From assembly GCA_003255065.1 (NCBI GenBank), contig QAOA01003708.1, positions 194,322-258,321 of the forward strand: a DNA stretch of 64,000 nt, written 5' to 3'. The position numbers and the translations under genes were made by a program. The notes below the pieces were generated by a model. That model saw only the letters and a list, made by a program, of their open reading frames with translations, was not told the origin of the DNA and searched no databases. This stretch comes from Cercis canadensis. Its lineage: Eukaryota > Streptophyta > Magnoliopsida > Fabales > Fabaceae. Positions 28,593-41,040 of the stretch are shown piece after piece; within the stretch, counting starts at the first letter, position 1, and the number at the start of each line of letters is the position of its first letter.

Positions 28593-30775
28593 GTGCGTGC
28601 TTTCTCGGCCACCACGGCTTCACCCTCGATCAATCGGTCACCACAGCAAATAGCAACTATCACGGCAGTGGCAGTAATTTTTTATTTTTTATTTTTTTGG
28701 GTTTGTGTGATTTTTCCTGAAGAATTCCCCAGAAGAAGCCTCCGTGACACTGAAGCTATGTGGGGGGACCGCCGCCCATATGATTTTGTGAAGTGGCCCA
28801 CACTGCCACTAAAACACATAAAACAGATTTGTTGGATATGTTGTCATTTGGGGCAACAGTAAAGGAGATTTTAGTAATTATATTACCTATTTTCCGAATT
28901 CAATTAGTACTTTTTTTTTATTGCTAGACAATGCGCTTCTAGATATTCTAGTGGAGCCCAACGCTTTGTTTAGGAGTTTGAAGTGAGGAGAAAAAAAAGG
29001 AGAGAAGAGAAGAGGAAAGAGAGGAAAATGAAGGGAATGGAAGAAAAAGAGAGGGGATTTTTTCTTCTTTATTTGAATGATTAAAATGAGCAAAAAAAAA
29101 AAAAGAAAGTAAATGAAATGAAATAAATAAAAATTTATAATTTTACAAATTTATCTTTTATTTATAAAATAAATATATTTAATATAAGATTTAATAATAT
29201 TATTTAAATAGTGTTTGAAAAAAAATTTTAAAAAAAATAAAGGTACAATAATAAATTTGTAACAATCAATTTTTCTATTAGATAGAGATATATATTGATA
29301 TATAATATTAGCTATATTAGCTTTATATTATATTATATAAAGTATAGTATATAATTTTATAAGTAAAAAAAAAAAAACCACAAATTTGAAAGTGAAACCT
29401 CTAATTCGCATCTCCACCTGTCCCACTCTCACCTCCATTTGTCCCTCTCTCTCAATCTCTTAGCCTTTCAGACTTCATTCCTTTTCACTTTCAGCTCTTT
29501 GTCCAATTGCCCATTTCTTATTTTGCTTCACTTTCACGTTCGATTTCTCATTTTCACCAAATCATTGTGTCCATCCGGAGTAGGGTCGGTTTCCCCTTTC
29601 ATTTTGCAAGCATCGAAGGAACAAACTTCCAAGTTTCAAGCACCCTGAAGCTTAAGTGTTAGTGTTTTGTTTTGGCATGAGATTATTAAGTGTTCTCATT
29701 TATATTTTTTTGGGCTTTTCTAATCGTCTCAATCACTGCATGCGGAGGTGTTCTGTCATGTCTTTTTGTTTGGACTTTGGTGCTTTTAGTTAGAGTTTAG
29801 TGCTCTTAACTTTGAGGAAAAGTTTCTGCCTTTGTCTTTGCTATGAGATAGGAATGTTTTCTTTGATTTTTGTTCTGCATATGGGGAATTTTTGGGGAGT
29901 ATCCTCGTTAGACATGCAAAGGGAATAGAGGGTTTTATTGCAGTAATGTACTATGTTTGGTCTCTTTCTGTTTTCTCCCCATTAGTCCTTTTGAAGAGGA
30001 GCTTCAGTATGTTTTCCCCAAGCTATTAGCTCCAAGTGAGCGAACTAAATTTAGCGTCTCCTATTCTTTCTCGTTGTCTTGACAAAATGTGTTGGTGTTG
30101 TCAATACTCTTGGATTTCTTGGATATAGTTCTAGTTTGCTTTTGATTGTTATTTTTTCTTGTTGTACAAAATGAGAAAAGATTGGGTTATCAATACCGTG
30201 CACCAGAGTAAATATTACTAATATATAGTACTTTCATGTTAAACCTCCAACTTTAAGTTTTAATTCTCTACTTGTAACAACCATTCAAGGGATATATTTA
30301 GGACAGGGGTTTTGATTCTTTTACCTTATTATCAAATAGGTATTGTGCATAGATTAATTTTCTTTCTTGTAAAATAATACCCTTACCTGTTTGTCAAACT
30401 CTTGGCAATAGGAAATGGTAAAGATTAGGGTGTTTGCTTGAATTTAAGAGTAGTATTCAACTAGTATTCTATCAATTGAGCTTTAGTAGTTCTCTTAAGC
30501 TTTAAGGTTAATTAAATCAGTAGTTACCTATTTCTTACTTTAAAAAGTTAATATGAACTAATCATATGATTATATGATGAAATCAGAAATAGAAAATTCC
30601 TTCAAGAGTACACAAATTGATACCAAGAGAAGGAAATTTAGTGCTGTAACAACTCCAGGTAGCTAGTTTTTCCTTAAACCTTGTTTAATTTCTTTTGACA
30701 GTGCATGTTCTATATAACCACTATATGTGGTGTTTGCTATTGTAATTAAGTGCTATAAAATGACTTATGAGATGA
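28593..30775. other. Gene-poor region upstream of the FKBP gene
   Basis: Holds the FKBP promoter and possibly a missing 5' exon. Around 28990-29380 it is very AT-rich. The pyrimidine-rich stretch 29400-29650 looks like a 5' leader, but no convincing coding exon follows. I recognise no gene. Confidence 0.4.
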
Positions 30776-30811
30776 CTACAGAATTAGAACTAGTTTTTTT
30801 ATGTGTGATGG

Positions 30812-30965
30812 CCATTGGGGTGAGTTGAAGCTGCCCCATAGCTTGAGAAGATAAGCCATCAGGGTAAGTTGAAGCTGCCCCATAAATTGAAGAATGCAAG
30901 GTAAGTTGATGCTGCCCCGAGTCATAAGAAAGAAGGGGTAAGTTGATACTGCCCTAGGGGTAAAG
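30812..30965. repeat. Short tandem repeat, four degenerate copies
   Basis: The phrase gggtaagttgaagctgcccc recurs four times with substitutions (gtgagttgaagctgcccc, gtaagttgaagctgcccc, gtaagttgatgctgcccc, gtaagttgatactgccc). Spacing is about 35-45 bases, with purine-rich linkers. No coding role seen. Confidence 0.75.
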
Positions 30966-33787
30966 TGATATAGCCTCAAAGTAAAATGAATAAGAAGATT
31001 ATGACCAGTTATCTAATATGTGGTGTGCGTGCATTTTTTACTATATGGTCATGTTTTATTTTTCTTGGATTATTCTTACATGGTTCAAGGACTGGAAATG
31101 ATATAAAGCATATATATATATATATATATATATATGACCCTACTAGCTACTGAGATTATATATATCACCTATGTTATTTGTAAATGTTTTACTCATTTCA
31201 AGTGTGGAATCTAGTAATATGCAATAGGGTACACAGAGCTAAGCAAAACAAGATATCTACGTAGCTTTTGTTGTAGTTTTGACATGATATAAAGCTAGGT
31301 AGAACTTCATATTTTGAGACATGAATGTGGATAAAGATATGGTATAGACAATGATATGAATATCATTCTTTTGGGACATGCATATAAACGATGAGGGTTA
31401 TGCTAATCCTCTATGTATATTCACATGTTAGATGTATATAAGAATGTTTTGCTAAGCTACATAATTTTTCTTTGGGTGTCTCCTACCAACGGTTTCATAA
31501 TCCCCATGTGCAAGTGGTATTTCATATAGTGTTTAAAGTTATCTATTATGTGGTAAATGAGTAAGTTTAATTATTTAATGTCTATGGAGCTATTAAGAAA
31601 TTATATTAAAGAGTAGGTGTGACAAAATTACTTTTTTTTCTTCTCCAAATCCCCCAAATTAAAGGAACATAAAAGTGAGGGCAAAAAATAAATGTGGGAG
31701 TTTGAGGTTACTCATTAGTTTTTTTTTTTTTTTTAATCTTGAACTTTCAAATAAGGTGATTGACACATTTACTCTTTTCATTTCCTCTCATTTCCCCCCA
31801 ATTTTAACTCCCAAACAAACCCAATAGTTGGATTTGGGTTTCACGACTCTGGCTAGTGTTTTCTTCTTTTTGCTAGAACACCACTCTGGTTAGTTAGTTA
31901 CCTACTTACTTCATCATTCTCTTCTGATTGGGCCAAATTCTAGACCTATACTCAATTGTTAGCTCAATAGCCCAACACAGATTTCCTGGGCTAACTAAAA
32001 AATTACTCATATATGATATAACTTGTTTAAAATTTTAAAAATTTCTTAAAAGTTACATGAACCCATTTAAAAATAAATTATTTATAAATATTATCAGTAG
32101 AATTTACAAATCATTATACAAAATGATATGTAAATGAATTGAGTTCTTAGGTTAGTATGACTTTTAAACAATTTTCATGCAAAAATTCATTTATAAAAAA
32201 ATCAAATTTAAAAATGTTATTGTTCCAAACAAGGGTAAGTATGTGTATATATAGAAAGAGAGAGAGAGAGATAGGGTCAAAAAAATGAAGCTTGCTTACA
32301 TATTTGTTTGACTAATTAATACTAAATGAAATGAGTCAAATTCTACCAATTCAAGTTGTTGGTATTTTGGCTAATAGCTATATATGGCAACTATTATTAT
32401 GGAAGGCCGCCAGCGCTAGTCCCTTCCCCCTTCCAAAGTGAATATTTTTGTATAGAGATTTTATTTTTTTTGGTATTTTTTGTAGAGAGATTTTAAGTAT
32501 TTTAAGGAAATCATGTTTAATTGGCCAAAACAATAGTCTTTTTTTTTTTTTTTTTTTTAAGCTGCATCAATAGTTTTATATATTACTATAAATTATCGTA
32601 CTCATAAAAGTTGGGGTAAAAACTTTTTTTTTTTTGGAAAATGAAATTTTAAATTTTTTAATATTTGATGTAAGAACTTCCAAATCATACACCTTGTTTG
32701 TATCATTTGATTTAAATATTTTTTTTTTTGTATTTTTAGTTATGACTTTGAATTTGAATACATTACTCACAAGTTTTGAAGACGACATTTAAATTGTGAT
32801 TCAAATATTTAATTGATGATTAATATAATGATGATGAATATATGGTCATAGTAGTAACAGTTTGAACAAAGCAATGAAGGCACTTGGTCATAAGTCTTTA
32901 GTCGTGAGTTCTGATCGTAGACATTAATCAAGAGGATAATAAATGTGCAAGTTGAAATGTAAACAGGATATTTTTATATATCCTCGTCTAGGCTATCGAA
33001 ACTTCATGCTTTTGTATCTGTTATGGCCTCGTTGTCGTTTCTCTATTTTCCTAATGTTGACGCCTTGACGGTGCTCGTTTCCTAATTATTTTACATATAA
33101 TATTCAATTATATTTATAAATTCTGTCATTTTGATAATATTTGCAAACGAATTATCTCCAAATAAGTTTATTTTATTTCGTTTCTTGGGGTAAAAGTTAA
33201 TTTTATTTCAATTTAAAAGTTATTGTTCCAAACGGGGAAGTTTTTTGAATATTTAACGAGGTGAAACGACGCTCTTTTCAATAGCAAACTTGGTCTGCCG
33301 ACTCTGCCCATGTTTCCTTGAGGTCCATACCAGTTGGACGTGGATCAAATTGAAGCTTCCAAGCCTAAAAAGGCTATTGGTGTACCTGAAGACATAGAAT
33401 GAAGCAAAATTCCCGAAAGCAAATAGCCAATCAATTCTCGTTTCACTATTTAAAAGTGGTGTTGTCGTTATTGTTCTAATTGATTTCCCAGATAATTCAG
33501 ATGAAGATCAAAAGGAAACAAAATTGCATAACCTCAAGGCAAAGAAACTAGTTTAATATTCTTGTCTTACGCCATTCACCCGGCCATATGGAGATAATTC
33601 AGATCAAAATTAAAAGATAATTCAAATCACAAACAATCAAATTACCAATTTATCATTAACACGAAAAAGCGTTGTGATTTACAGAAGGATGAATGCAATG
33701 ACTGCAGAAATGAGAGAGAGAGAGAAAGGAAGAAGTCTTACAAATCTCTCTTTATCACTATGCATTAATCTGAGAATGAGAGAGAGT
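30966..33787. other. Intergenic region, no gene recognised
   Basis: AT-rich with a (TA)n run at 31110-31135 and many poly-T tracts. It includes the 3' flank of the minus-strand gene at 33788. Confidence 0.4.
31110..31135. repeat. (TA)n microsatellite
   Basis: About thirteen TA units in intergenic DNA. Confidence 0.9.
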
Positions 33788-34252
33788 TCAGAAAACTACA
33801 GGTCTGTTTCCGACAGCGTAGCTTCTGCTTCTGGGGTACAACAAATCAGGCGCAACAGCACCCGATTCTACATAATCGCAAGCCTTATCTTCATCAATTC
33901 TACCCATCCCAACACTGCTAGACTTGGGAAGGGGAAGCCCTTTTGATGCCCCAGACTGCTGTTGCTGCCTTAGAACCAAATCCATATCGATTTTGTTCAC
34001 CATAGTCCTTGCAGAGGCCGCTCTCATAAGCTCTCTGAAATCATCTCCATCATCGGACTTCGATGTAGCAGTGCTGTAGCTTCTTGGCAAAGCTGCAAAT
34101 CTTCCCGCAGCGTCCATGTTGCTGCCATAGTTCATATTGTCACCACAATTTGTTATGCTTCGGACGTACAAGTCCCTTGCTTTGCCCAGAACTTTGATTG
34201 GTGACTTAATGATCCTCACCAACATACTCTGGCTCTGTCCTTTGCTCCCCAT
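33788..34252 (-). CDS. Uncharacterised plant protein (At1g10140-like family)
   Basis: A single-exon gene of 154 residues starting MGSKGQSQSMLVRIIKSP. The ATG at 34250-34252 is preferred over an upstream in-frame start because the extra residues look non-conserved. The N-terminal block (IKSPIKVLGKARDLYVRS, about residues 13-30) is basic and resembles the conserved block of a plant-only family with no assigned function. The middle carries an aromatic/Ser motif (LPRSYSTATS), then a Q-run and a C-terminal SRSYAVGNRPVVF. No signal peptide or membrane segment. I recall the related Arabidopsis gene sitting next to ECA3, which fits this context but was not checked. Its upstream region is duplicated by the assembly block at 34296-34998. 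Confidence 0.8.
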   Translation of the reverse strand: MGSKGQSQSMLVRIIKSPIKVLGKARDLYVRSITNCGDNMNYGSNMDAAGRFAALPRSYSTATSKSDDGDDFRELMRAASARTMVNKIDMDLVLRQQQQSGASKGLPLPKSSSVGMGRIDEDKACDYVESGAVAPDLLYPRSRSYAVGNRPVVF

Positions 34253-34295
34253 CTCCAAGTCCTTTAGGTGATCGATAAAACTACTCAATAACAAC

Positions 34296-34998
34296 AAACC
34301 AGCTGCTTCGCTATATGTGAATTGTAAGATTTAGGATAAGCAGGCAAAGCTGTAATATAAATGGGATTAGAAGAAAGGAACGATTCTTGTGAAACAAAAT
34401 TAAGAGCTGAAGAAGGGATTTTTGGTTTGTAATTTGGGGTCAAGTTGGGTGAGAGGATTGGTTTTGTAGTTGTCCGCAGGAAGCTATGTGCTTGAGAAGA
34501 AGGTGTGTGAATCTGTGAGCACCCACCACATACAGATGGACTTTTTCAGAGCACACCGGATTAGTAAAATTAAGATAAGAACCCGTGGAACGTGCTGAGC
34601 TAAAATTTAATCTTCTAAATTCATTAAGCTGGCCAAATTTGAAAGGNAAACCAGCTGCTTCGCTATATGTGAATTGAAAGATTTAGGATAAGCAGGCAAA
34701 GCTGTAATATAAATGGGATTAGAAGAAAGGAACGATTCTTGTGAAACAAAATTAAGAGCTGAAGAAGAGATTTTTGGTTTGTAATTTGGGGTCAAGTTGG
34801 GTGAGAGGATTGGTTTTGTAGTTGTCCGCAGGAAGCTATGTGCTTGAGAAGAAGGTGTGTGAATCTGTGAGCACCCACCACATACAGATGGACTTTTTCA
34901 GAGCACACCGGATTAGTAAAATTAAGATAAGAACCCGTGGAACGTGCTGAGCTAAAATTTAATCTTCTAAATTCATTAAGCTGGCCAAATTTGAAAGG
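34296..34998 (+). repeat. Direct duplication around a single N (34296-34646 and 34648-34998)
   Basis: Two 351-bp copies flank the N at 34647 and differ at about two bases (gaattgtaag versus gaattgaaag; agaagggatt versus agaagagatt). They contain the 5' UTR and proximal promoter of the minus-strand gene ending at 34252. Read as unmerged allelic contig ends, so the true promoter spacing is one copy shorter. Confidence 0.87.
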
Positions 34999-37225
34999 AA
35001 GAAAATGATGGATTATATAGATTGCAACTAATTCAACATCCTTTTTTTGACCCTTTTTTTTTTCAGATATATAAATCTCTCTAAATACAATATGCTCACT
35101 CTAATCCCTTGGCCGAGTCATCTCAAGTTAAGTTGACTAATTCTGCTAGTTGTCTTGCATTTTAATCTTTCCTTTACGAGATAATTGATAACAATAATGA
35201 AAGGGATCCACTTCACTGTCGGTAAGATTAAAGTGCTATAATATAATATGCTCAAGTGGAAAAAAAGAAGAGTGTGACTAGAATAACGACTTTGATTCAC
35301 TTCTTTCCAAAACCAGTTTAAAAAAAATGTATACCATTTAAAATTAGACTTAGATAATTACTAATAAAAGAATCAAAACAGTGAATTATTATTTAGGTAC
35401 ATGTATTTTTTTTATAATTTTAACTGTTAATTTTTTTTTATTAACAATTATACTCTTACACTTTATTTTCTAAAAGATAATACCATGCCAAAATAACTTA
35501 AAAAGTTTAAGAGGCCAAAGAAAAAAAGATAATATATATTAATATATCGCGGTCACTTGATCATTTTGCCAATGCCAACCATGATTCCGAAACAATATAC
35601 TAGGGGACGGATGCTGTTCAAGGCATACGATGAATAGAAAAAAAGTGTACGGAAGTGGTTATAAGACAAAACGCTAACGTTGTTCTTGTGATGGTACTAC
35701 TCATGAGGCCAAATCAAAATTATGGTATATCTTACTAACATACATATAAGACACTTGAACGAAAAATAAAAGACCATAAGACACTAAAATCCACATTTTA
35801 TTTTTGTTTTTGGCCAACTGTTATTTACATCATTTTATGACTTTAAGTACTATTTATCCTATATGTTGAGCTAGCTATGTGAAGTACTTCTCTTAGCTTG
35901 TGGAGTTGGTATTGTTTTGGGGCATTTTTCTCCGAGGCGCCCCTTTTATTTAAGGTGGTGCTATATATTATGTATTGGGCTTGTAATCTTGAAGGTGTTA
36001 AAATCAATGATCAATAACTTTTAGCTAACTTTACCAAAAAAAAAAAAGAAATTAACTTTTAGCTAAGAGCCTAGAAGTCTATCCAGTTGGCAGCTAAAAC
36101 TTTGAACTCAGGAGAAATAGCAGGCGTATGTATGTCTGGTGAAGGAAACTTGAAGAATATTAGAAACTCGAGACTTTGACTATTGAGAGAGAAATAAAGG
36201 CATCCCAAGTTAGGAAGGAATTGAGAGAGAGTTTTGTGGTTGAAGTATCAATATCACAACTCTCCAGCTAACAACTAAATACCCGACTAAAAAAATCAAT
36301 AATTATACTCCGTTAGTTTGTTAATTAATTAATTTTATAAATGAGGATCATAATTATTTGGAGGCAAAATGAAACAAAAATCAACACTAGACTATCAGTT
36401 CAAGCCAGAGCTCAGGAATATTCAATAGGCATATTTTTTTTAATTGACCAGACATTCATTGTAGAAAAAGTTATGCAGGTCAATTCAGTGAGAGGAGAAA
36501 TACAATTTAACAATAATATAGATTTCTCAAAGGAAGCATCCCATGTAACTACATTGTGGTCCACAATGACTTTATATATTAACGAGGATAGTTTTTATGT
36601 ATGTTTACATGTAAATAATGTCGCATGGACGAGCAACAATTATGAAATTATGTTTGATTTCTTCTCTCTTTTTTTCTACTTATTCTTTAACAGCCTAACT
36701 GGCAACTTAAGTGATTATTAAAGACAGTAAATTTATCTTTAGGATTGTCCCCATATCTTAGAAAAAAAGACATCGTTATCCTTAATCGTACTGTCTGTAA
36801 ATCCTACGAGAATGATCCATTTTAGTGTGCGCAATCCATGAGCACGTTGAACTGAAATCCATTTAACGAGTAGAATAACAAAACAAAAAAGTGAAACTTA
36901 CGAGCAATATTTCTTTTTGTCATTAGGCCCAAGTGTAATCGTGGGCTTTGTGTATTAAAGCTTTAACAAGTGTTTCCCAAGTGAGCAACCATCCAAGTCC
37001 AGCTTTCAAGCCCAAAAAGAGAAAAATAAAAATTGAAGTGCAGCATTGCCGTTAACGACTTAACGTGGCAGCCTATCTGCCTAAGAAAATGGGATGTTCT
37101 CCACCACCCAAGTCCAACAAGAAAAGCATGAATGAGATGTATCCAAATCCATCCAGAGAATTGCTCAGTATTTTTAAACAGCTAGCTAGATAGCAATCAG
37201 AGATCAAATTCAAAAGGATAGTGTT
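34999..37225. other. Intergenic region, no gene recognised
   Basis: AT-rich. An open stretch at 36341-36721 has no recognisable domain or codon character and I do not call it. The right end must hold the LCAT-like promoter. Confidence 0.4.
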
Positions 37226-38644
37226 ATGAGGGAATTGGGTTTGAAGATTGGCGTTATTTTAGTGAGTGTGATGGTGATGATGTGGTCATATTCATGTGGG
37301 GCGAGCAACAAGGTTCACCCGCTAGTCCTAATACCTGGTAATGGCGGGAACCAACTAGAAGGAAGGCTGACCTCTGAGTACAAGCCCTCAAGCCTCTTCT
37401 GCAACAGATGGTACCCAGTTGAGAAGAACAAGAATGGGTGGTTCAGGCTCTGGTTTGACCCCACCGTCTTCTTACCTCCCTTCACTCAGTGCTTTGCTGA
37501 GCGCATGATGCTTTCCTACCATCCAAAACTCGATGATTACCGTAATGCCCCGGGGATCGACACCCGGGTCCCCCACTTTGGTTCCACACAGTCCCTTCTT
37601 TATCTTGATCCTTATCTCAAGTAAGTTACTTCATCTTGAGTGCCTTAATTGTCACTTTGACACTGCATGGTTAAATAATTGATTCTTTATTATATACAAT
37701 ATAGGCATGTCACAGCATACATGGCACCCCTCGTAGAATCTCTGGAACAGATTGGTTATGTGAATGGTGAAACTCTGTTCGGAGCCCCATATGATTTTCG
37801 TTATGGCTTAGCCGCAGAAGGTCACCCATCCCAAGTGGGCTCAAAGTTCCTTGAAGACCTCAAGGGTTTGATAGAAGAAGCAAGCAGTTCCAACGGTGGA
37901 AGACCGGTAATACTTGTCTCCCACAGCTTAGGGGGTCTCTATGCGCTCCAGCTTCTGAACCGAAACTCACTCTCTTGGCGCAGGAAATTCATCAAACACT
38001 TTGTGGCCATTTCTGCGCCATGGGGTGGCACCGTTGACGAAATGCTCACCTTCGCTTCAGGGAATACACTGGGGCTACCTCTGGTGGACCCATTGTTAGT
38101 AAGAGGAGAGCAGAGAAGCTCCGAGAGCAACCTCTGGCTCCTGCCTAATCCCAAATTATTTGGTCCTCACGAAACATTGGTTATTACTAAAAATAGAAAT
38201 TACTCAGCGCATGACATCGCCGATTTCCTTAAGGACATTGGGTTCCCACAAGGGGTTTATCCTTTTGAGAATCGCATATTGCCCTTGATGGAAAAGATAG
38301 ACGCGCCACAAGTGCCTATAACTTGTATCATAGGGAGCGGTGTGAAAACACCAGAGACTCTGTTTTATATGAATAGTGATTTTGATGAACGGCCGGAAAT
38401 TAGTTATGGGGATGGAGATGGTACAGTGAATATGGTGAGCTTGTTGGCGCTTCAATCAGTTTGGGCTCACCAGAAAAATCAAATCGTACAAGTGATTAAA
38501 ATTGAAGGGGCGTCTCATACGTCCATTCTTAAAAATGAAGCTGGGCTTAATGAAATAATTGGTCAGATTACTACAATTAATTCACATGGTGCGAACTTGG
38601 TTGGATTAAGCGAATTTTTGCGGGATGATGTTGGTGGTGCATAA
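37226..38644 (+). CDS. LCAT1: Lecithin-cholesterol acyltransferase-like protein (LCAT1-type)
   Basis: An alpha/beta-hydrolase of the LCAT family; plant relatives act as phospholipases or acyltransferases on membrane lipids. Two exons, 37226-37620 and 37705-38644, join in frame (AA|G) to 444 residues, close to the family length. A signal peptide covers about residues 1-26 (LKIGVILVSVMVMMWSY). The start of the LCAT domain reads HPLVLIPGNGGNQLEGRL. The catalytic Ser lies in VSHSLGGLYALQ. The acid is in GDGDGTVN and the His in EGASHTSIL, so the triad is complete. FGAPYDFRYGL is the typical family segment before the nucleophile. No break seen. The gene name rests on overall resemblance to Arabidopsis LCAT1 from memory. 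Confidence 0.93.
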
Positions 38645-40180
38645 CTGCACGGACGACTTTAATATTATTTAGATTTTTTTTTGGTATAAATTATTTAGAT
38701 TTTTTAGTACTAGATAATAATGTGTACATTACCATTTGATACCGTAAAACCTGTAAAGGGAATATAAGTTAAGTAGAATGTTATTATTTAGTGATAAAGT
38801 TTAGAGTCAAATATATAAACTTTTTGTACTGTCATTTAACAATAAATTAAATAGTGAATTATGAAAAAAAGTGACATTTATTTAGAGTGTGTTTGGATGG
38901 AGTATTTGTAGAGTNATTTGTCAAATACCCCATCCAAACACAACCTTAATGTATTTAATATCATTCATATGTTTATTTATTTATAAATTAATATAAGCCA
39001 AACAGAAAAGTAAAAAAAGTAATAATTAGCCTCTGTTTGATAAATAATTTAATGATGAAAATAAAGTGGAAACAATTAAAATTAACAATAAATTTCATCG
39101 TAAATGTATTCATTCATTAATGTATTACTAGTTTTATTTCTCATATTTTATTTTATTCGTCATCTGCTTTCCATCAAAGGGTGAAGGAATAAAGGATGAG
39201 TTCACACAAACAAAATTTATGCTATAACAGAACACTTACGACTTTTTTTAGGGGATAAACATGCTTTCTTTTTTCTTTTTTTTTTGGGAGGGGGGTTACA
39301 TAAACACGTCTTTTCCCCGTCAGTCATCTTCTCCTAAATGTAGTTTACATATATATATATAATATTTTGTATGGAGTTGATTAATTTAATATAACAAATT
39401 AGTCAAAAAAATGTACACACAAAAAAAAAGATATACAGAGCGTAAAATAGGATATGTATTAATAATATTTTTGGATCTCGCTCTAATAAGAAGTTCATAC
39501 GTCCAAATGCCATTGCTTTACATGTCATCGACTTCATTTTTTTTTTGGACAAATTTTTAAATATATACTTTTTTAAAATAAAAATTATTCAAATGCATTT
39601 ATAATTTATAAAAAATTAAAAGAAAAAATATAAAAAATACATGATTCTGAATTTAAATTGTTAAATGAGAATATAAAAAAAAAAAAAAAATTATAGCTCT
39701 AAGATATTTGAATGATTGAATATTTGAAGTGCATTTTTTTTTAAAGAAAAATAACTTCTTTTAGCGGGAGTACGAACTTCAAAGTTTGAATGCCATGGAA
39801 TTCGTAAGTAGGAGTAGAAAACCTTGGTTAAGTGCTAGGTAGGCATTTTGACTGGATTCACGATCCTTTAGAATGGGATTTGTTTCGTAGGCATACTTTT
39901 GCCTCTACGATCTTTAGTTTGACCACTTTTCAAAGAAAGAGGGGCATGCCCTCGTGGCCTTGCTTCCCTTTTTGTGGCCACTGATTAAGGTGCATGCCTC
40001 TTCAAGTCTGGATTCATTTGTCCTCCTCTAATTTTGTGCGCCATTAATAAAACTATTATACATCAAAGTGGGATCAACGAATTATAATAACATCAAGCTA
40101 AAGTGTATCCCTCGTAAAGCCAAACACAATAGCATTTTCAGCTCATGATGATGAGACTGCCCTTCCAACTCATTCACTAA
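38645..40180. other. Intergenic region 3' of the LCAT-like gene
   Basis: AT-rich with poly-T and poly-A runs. Apart from the small MITE at 38885 no feature is recognised. Confidence 0.4.
38885..38945. mobile_element. MITE termini around an N (PIF/Harbinger-like)
   Basis: The left end gagtgtgtttggatgg and the reverse complement of the right end ggttgtgtttggatgg form terminal inverted repeats, which continue into gtatttg. The trinucleotide TTA flanks both sides (38882-38884 and 38946-38948), as expected for a PIF/Harbinger target duplication. The N at 38915 sits at the centre, so the interior was probably lost in assembly. Confidence 0.6.
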
Positions 40181-41037
40181 GATGATGTTTGGTACCAGCT
40201 ATACATTTGTGTGAAAATTTTTATTTTTCTAGAAATAAGATTCTTAGAAATGAGATTACTAGAAAAGTTAATATTCTCATGTTTGATTATCACTTAATTT
40301 TCTTGAAAATATTTGTGCACTTGAGTCAATTAGAAGTTTGACAAGTCGAAGAAAATGCCTGCAAAAAACACATGTAGCACCTAACGTTGCTGGTGCCAGT
40401 GGAGTTAATCAGCCACATTATTTTGTAATTCTTGCAACTACAACCCCATTTTTTAATGTTCAAGCAAGACCTATTTCGAAATCTGTTTCTACTCTACAAC
40501 CCAGTGAACAATTAGGGAGTGGTCGCATTCCTCACTTAATTCTGATTGATTTTGATTTGTGCTTTGGTATCTTGTTGCTTTCTAAGTTCAATTTTGATTT
40601 GAACGACTTGAAGGAAGAGAGAAGCAAGAACAAAAAGAGTTGCAGAGAAAGCTTCGTTTCTAGCGATTCCAAGTCGTCTTGTTTGTCGCTCACCAACAAT
40701 GATGGTTCGTTTGAGGAAATCAAAGCATGTAGAAACCCCACCCCGACCCCCTCCCTCCCTCTCCTTCTCTCACTCTCTCTCTCAGCCCTCACACCCCTGT
40801 CCTTCTCACTCTCTGAAGATGAAATATGATGTGGAGGCCTAGCGCTCAGCACTGCAAGCCTTCATACCTAGGAAAGTTTCATTCCCACCTCAAGAGGTGA
40901 GAAAATTTTATTCTCATTTTGTGTACAAATTTCATTCTCGGGAATAATTTTGTATCTCTTGCACCAAACATGAGAAAGTTTTACTCTTACCTCACTTTTT
41001 CAAAAATCTTAAAACTTTCTTGGTATCAAACACCACC
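40181..41037. mobile_element. Non-autonomous PIF/Harbinger-like element, 857 bp
   Basis: The left end starts gatgatgtttggtacca. The right end in reverse complement starts ggtggtgtttgatacca. Both are bordered by TAA (40178-40180 and 41038-41040), the 3-bp target preference of PIF/Harbinger transposons. The interior has open stretches on both strands (40338-40829, 40532-40852) but no transposase motif. It may be filler or a captured gene fragment; I do not call a gene. Confidence 0.65.
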
Positions 41038-41040
41038 TAA

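Noticed and set aside
29439..29648. Plus-strand frame in a pyrimidine-rich stretch, considered as a small gene
   Set aside because: Low-complexity Ser/Leu/Phe-rich translation with no recognisable family or downstream exon.
30812..30965. tgaagctgcc phrase considered as a miR167-like sequence
   Set aside because: Only about the first ten bases resemble miR167, the match recurs in four degenerate copies, and no hairpin partner is seen.
36341..36721. Plus-strand frame of 126 codons before the LCAT-like gene
   Set aside because: AT-driven composition, no domain, no splice context linking it to a gene.
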